This document shows, piece after piece, positions 62,035-64,000 of a DNA stretch of 64,000 nt; within the stretch, counting starts at the first letter, position 1; every line of letters starts with the position of its first letter. This stretch comes from Acidobacteriaceae bacterium (GTDB lineage: Bacteria; Acidobacteriota; Terriglobia; Terriglobales; Acidobacteriaceae), in contig PKUV01000131.1 in assembly GCA_003131315.1 (NCBI GenBank), positions 1-64,000 of the forward strand, read 5' to 3'. Below the pieces are notes generated by a model. The model was not told the DNA's origin and searched no databases. It worked only from the letters and a program-made list of their open reading frames with translations. Both the position numbers and the translations under genes were made by a program.

Positions 62035-62796
62035 GTGAGCACACAGAAACGAATTGGCCTGGCGCGAGCGCTTTCCAAAATGGGGTATTGCTCGCGGTCT
62101 CAGGCGGCTGTCTTGATTCGTGCTGGGCGTGTCACTTTGAATGGGCGCATCTTCCGCGATCCGGAAAGGCCCGTGCGAATGCCTCAGGACCGGATTGAGG
62201 TCGACGGTTCTCCGCTCGACAAAATGCCGGCGCTCTGCATCATCATGAATAAACCGCGCGGCGTGGTGACGACCGCGTCCGATGAGAAAGGGCGCGCGAC
62301 GGTTTACGATCTGCTTGAGCCGGGGCTGCCATGGGTTGGTCCCGTGGGGCGGTTGGATAAGGCGAGCGAAGGGCTGCTTCTATTGACCAATGATTCGGAG
62401 TGGGCGGCGAAGATCGCCGAGCCATCCAGTGATTTGGACAAGAAATATCATGTGCAAGTGGACTGCGTTGCGGACGCCGATCTGCTCGCGAGAATCACTC
62501 GAGGGTGCGCGGTTGAGGGCGACTCGTTTGAAGGCGACCCCAGCGAACATTTACGTGCGAAGGGGGCGCGCCTTCTGCGGCACGGCGATAAGAATAGCTG
62601 GCTGGAGATTACGCTGGACGAAGGCAAGAACCGGCAAATTCGGCGTCTGCTCGAAGCGCTGGAGGTTCGAGTTTTGCGTCTGGTACGAGTGTCGATCGGG
62701 CCGCTCGAACTGGGCGATCTGAAGAAGGGATCGGCGCGACGGTTGACGCCGGAGGAAAAGAAGGCCATCGATCGGGCGCTGCGAGCGGTGACGTAG
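62035..62796 (+). CDS. rRNA pseudouridine synthase, RsuA/RluB family
   Basis: 253 residues from a GTG at 62035. The N-terminal S4 RNA-binding domain (IGLARALSKMGYCSRSQAAVL) is followed by the catalytic domain with Asp108 in GPVGRLDKASEGLLLLT and the late RQIRRLLEALEV motif. It isomerises uridine in 16S or 23S rRNA; which site cannot be told (RsuA, RluB, RluE and RluF are close). The last codons lie in a long inverted repeat. Confidence 0.92.
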   Translation: MSTQKRIGLARALSKMGYCSRSQAAVLIRAGRVTLNGRIFRDPERPVRMPQDRIEVDGSPLDKMPALCIIMNKPRGVVTTASDEKGRATVYDLLEPGLPWVGPVGRLDKASEGLLLLTNDSEWAAKIAEPSSDLDKKYHVQVDCVADADLLARITRGCAVEGDSFEGDPSEHLRAKGARLLRHGDKNSWLEITLDEGKNRQIRRLLEALEVRVLRLVRVSIGPLELGDLKKGSARRLTPEEKKAIDRALRAVT

Positions 62797-62928
62797 GGAC
62801 AGCCGCCCTCGGCTGTCCAGGCGAGCGCAGCTCGCTAGGGTTTCGTTTGTCCATCCTTGCACTCAAGAGCGTGGCGGGGCTTCGCCCGGGCGAAGCCCCG
62901 CGGACAGCCGAGGGCGGCTGTCCCTACG
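62792..62928. repeat. 27-bp inverted repeat flanking GC-rich palindromes
   Basis: Left arm 62792-62818 (starts CGTAGGGACAGCCG) and right arm 62902-62928 are exact reverse complements. Between them lies another palindrome around GGGGCTTCGCCC-GGGCGAAGCCCC (62877-62900). The left arm includes the stop codon of the pseudouridine synthase gene. Confidence 0.8.
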
Positions 62929-62958
62929 TGGGTTTCGCTCTAGATGACAGCGGATTTC

Positions 62959-63459
62959 CTAAGCAGAGAGGCCCTGTGTTTCCAGGTAGTCCTGTGCCTG
63001 GCGAAGCACCTTGCGCTCGTTGCTGTATGCAAGCTGGCTGGCTGCGTCGGCGAGGGGCACCCAGAGAGCACGCTTGACTTCGATCCGCATGTCGGAAGTG
63101 AGGTTGTCGATTTCTCCGGAGACATAGCGCATCAGATAGAAGCTCACGATTTTGAAAACCCGTTCGCCATCGCCCCAGGTGCGGACGTAGACATACTTGT
63201 TATCACAAAGTTTAGTGAGTGGTTCTGCCACGATGCCGGTCTCTTCCCGCACTTCCCGTACTGCGGCAGCCTCCGGTTTTTCGCCCGGATCCACCAAGCC
63301 TTTGGGGAGGGCCAACACGGAACGGCTGCGCTTGCGCGGCGTCTTCGCTGGTTTGGGGGCAGGTTTGGGGCTTTCTTTCTGCGGCTCAATCAGGGCGACC
63401 TGCCAGACTCCGGAAATCTGCCGAAGCACGACACCGCCTGCTGAAATTTCCCGTGCCAT
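62959..63459 (-). CDS. Nudix hydrolase
   Basis: 166 residues from the ATG at 63459 (MAREISAGGVVL). The Nudix box is complete: GLVDPGEKPEAAAVREVREE followed by TGI. A Lys/Pro-rich loop (ESPKPAPKPAKTPRKRSRS) sits before the box; it is common in acidobacterial members. It hydrolyses nucleoside-diphosphate-linked compounds; the substrate is unknown. The frame further upstream (to 63579) only reads through repeat DNA and is not coding. Confidence 0.9.
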   Translation of the reverse strand: MAREISAGGVVLRQISGVWQVALIEPQKESPKPAPKPAKTPRKRSRSVLALPKGLVDPGEKPEAAAVREVREETGIVAEPLTKLCDNKYVYVRTWGDGERVFKIVSFYLMRYVSGEIDNLTSDMRIEVKRALWVPLADAASQLAYSNERKVLRQAQDYLETQGLSA

Positions 63460-63528
63460 AGCGCTTACCTTATCGCGAGTCCAGAAGTTGCTGTGGCCAC
63501 TGCTCGTTGCCGAGCTGCGCTCGGCTTG

Positions 63529-63580
63529 GACCCTTCGACTTCGCTCAGGGCAGGCTCGCGAGGGCGCCCGTCCCCACACG
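63529..63580. repeat. Dispersed repeat between two genes
   Basis: CCCTTCGACTTCGCTCAGGG (63532-63551), a palindrome with a mismatch, then GGGCGCCCGTCCCCAC, related to the palindrome at 1-22. Such sequences occur often in this phylum (from memory). Confidence 0.55.
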
Positions 63581-63603
63581 AGCTGGGTCTAGAGGACACG
63601 GTA

Positions 63604-64000
63604 TCAGGAATTCCCGAGGTTCCCAGTCTCTTGCTGGATTCGCTGCCAGGCGCTTTCCACATGGCGGGCCTGAGTGTTGGTTTGTCCGACGCAGAATCGA
63701 AGTGTGAATTTGCCATCGAGCTTGGTATGCGTGAGGTAGAGATCGCCGCTGCCATTCAGCCGCTCCATCAGGAGTTGATTGGCATGATCTCCCGAGCGCA
63801 ACCGGAAGCAGACGAGGTTGAGCTGGGCGGGCGCGGCGAGTTCGAAGCGCGAATCGTTGCGTACCCAGGCGACGAATTGCTGGGCTAGGCGCACGTGCTC
63901 GCGAATGTGGTGCTGCAAGCCTTCGATCCCGTAATAGCGGATCACAAACCAAAGCTTGAGCGAGCGAAAACGGCGCCCGAGTTGGATGTGCCAGTCGCGA
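63604..64000 (-). CDS. PLP-dependent group II decarboxylase, C-terminal part
   Basis: Partial gene entering from the right edge; about 131 C-terminal residues are visible, beginning RDWHIQLGRRFRSLKLWFVI, then RYYGIEGLQHHIREHVRLAQ, and ending with TLRFCVGQTNTQARHVESAW. This is typical of the C-terminal domain of aromatic amino acid or tyrosine decarboxylases (DDC family). The PLP lysine lies outside the window. The substrate cannot be told. Confidence 0.85.
   Translation of the reverse strand, partial: RDWHIQLGRRFRSLKLWFVIRYYGIEGLQHHIREHVRLAQQFVAWVRNDSRFELAAPAQLNLVCFRLRSGDHANQLLMERLNGSGDLYLTHTKLDGKFTLRFCVGQTNTQARHVESAWQRIQQETGNLGNS

Overview
The window looks like a piece of an Acidobacteriota (Terriglobia-type) chromosome. 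The support is family content: two Oar-like TonB-dependent receptors of about 1,200 residues with an N-terminal carboxypeptidase-regulatory domain, Tat-exported Gfo/Idh/MocA and GH30 proteins, a DUF1080 3-keto-disaccharide hydrolase, and short palindromic repeats scattered between and inside genes. No 16S gene or similar marker is present, so this is an inference.

Layout. (1) 1-4392 is chromosomal: the N-terminal part of an ABC exporter, a small zinc-ribbon protein, HemW, a PilZ protein and a Ser-rich repeat protein. (2) 4392-30234 is a 25.8-kb integrative mobilizable element (IME) in a tRNA-Leu(CAA) gene. It is bounded by a 43-bp direct repeat of the tRNA 5' half; the left copy is an orphan and the right copy completes a functional-looking tRNA. 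It carries a tyrosine integrase at the left end, a RHH mobilization protein, a coupling ATPase and a MOBF relaxase-helicase at the right, but no mating-pair T4SS genes. Cargo: a membrane/J-domain/Sel1 cluster, VapBC, ArdC antirestriction protein, a HhH-GPD protein, DUF2971 and DUF3825 proteins, HipBA, two small paralogous proteins, a tandem pair of tyrosine recombinases (one lacking a catalytic Arg), an HNH protein and several exported proteins. (3) 30280-33512 is a scarred junction with a truncated ParB-like gene, an inverted-repeat cluster, a GH13 enzyme and a decayed debranching-enzyme fragment. (4) 33513-49553 is a polysaccharide-use region: DUF1080, Gfo/Idh/MocA, GH3, a TonB receptor, a divergent LacI regulator, GH16, two GH30 and GH20. 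The enzyme set fits beta-1,3/1,6-glucan plus N-acetylhexosamine polymers, as in fungal walls (inference). (5) 49781-57995 is a tight catabolic cluster: SDR, TonB receptor, AhpD-fold protein, aminotransferase, amidohydrolase and cupin; substrate unknown. (6) 57996-64000 holds a relic 3' half of tRNA-Leu, a ClpB-D2-like AAA+ ATPase, a LysM/DUF4015 protein, a transposase remnant, a pseudouridine synthase, a Nudix hydrolase and a partial PLP decarboxylase.

The most notable signals are the IME with its unusual 5'-half tRNA attachment (the element must supply the promoter of the intact tRNA), a candidate oriT made of three consecutive hairpins, a repeat family of CTTCAG-loop hairpins with compensatory stem changes (one copy sits inside the N-terminus of a gene), and a catabolic operon whose SDR and AhpD-like members both lack their family's catalytic residues.
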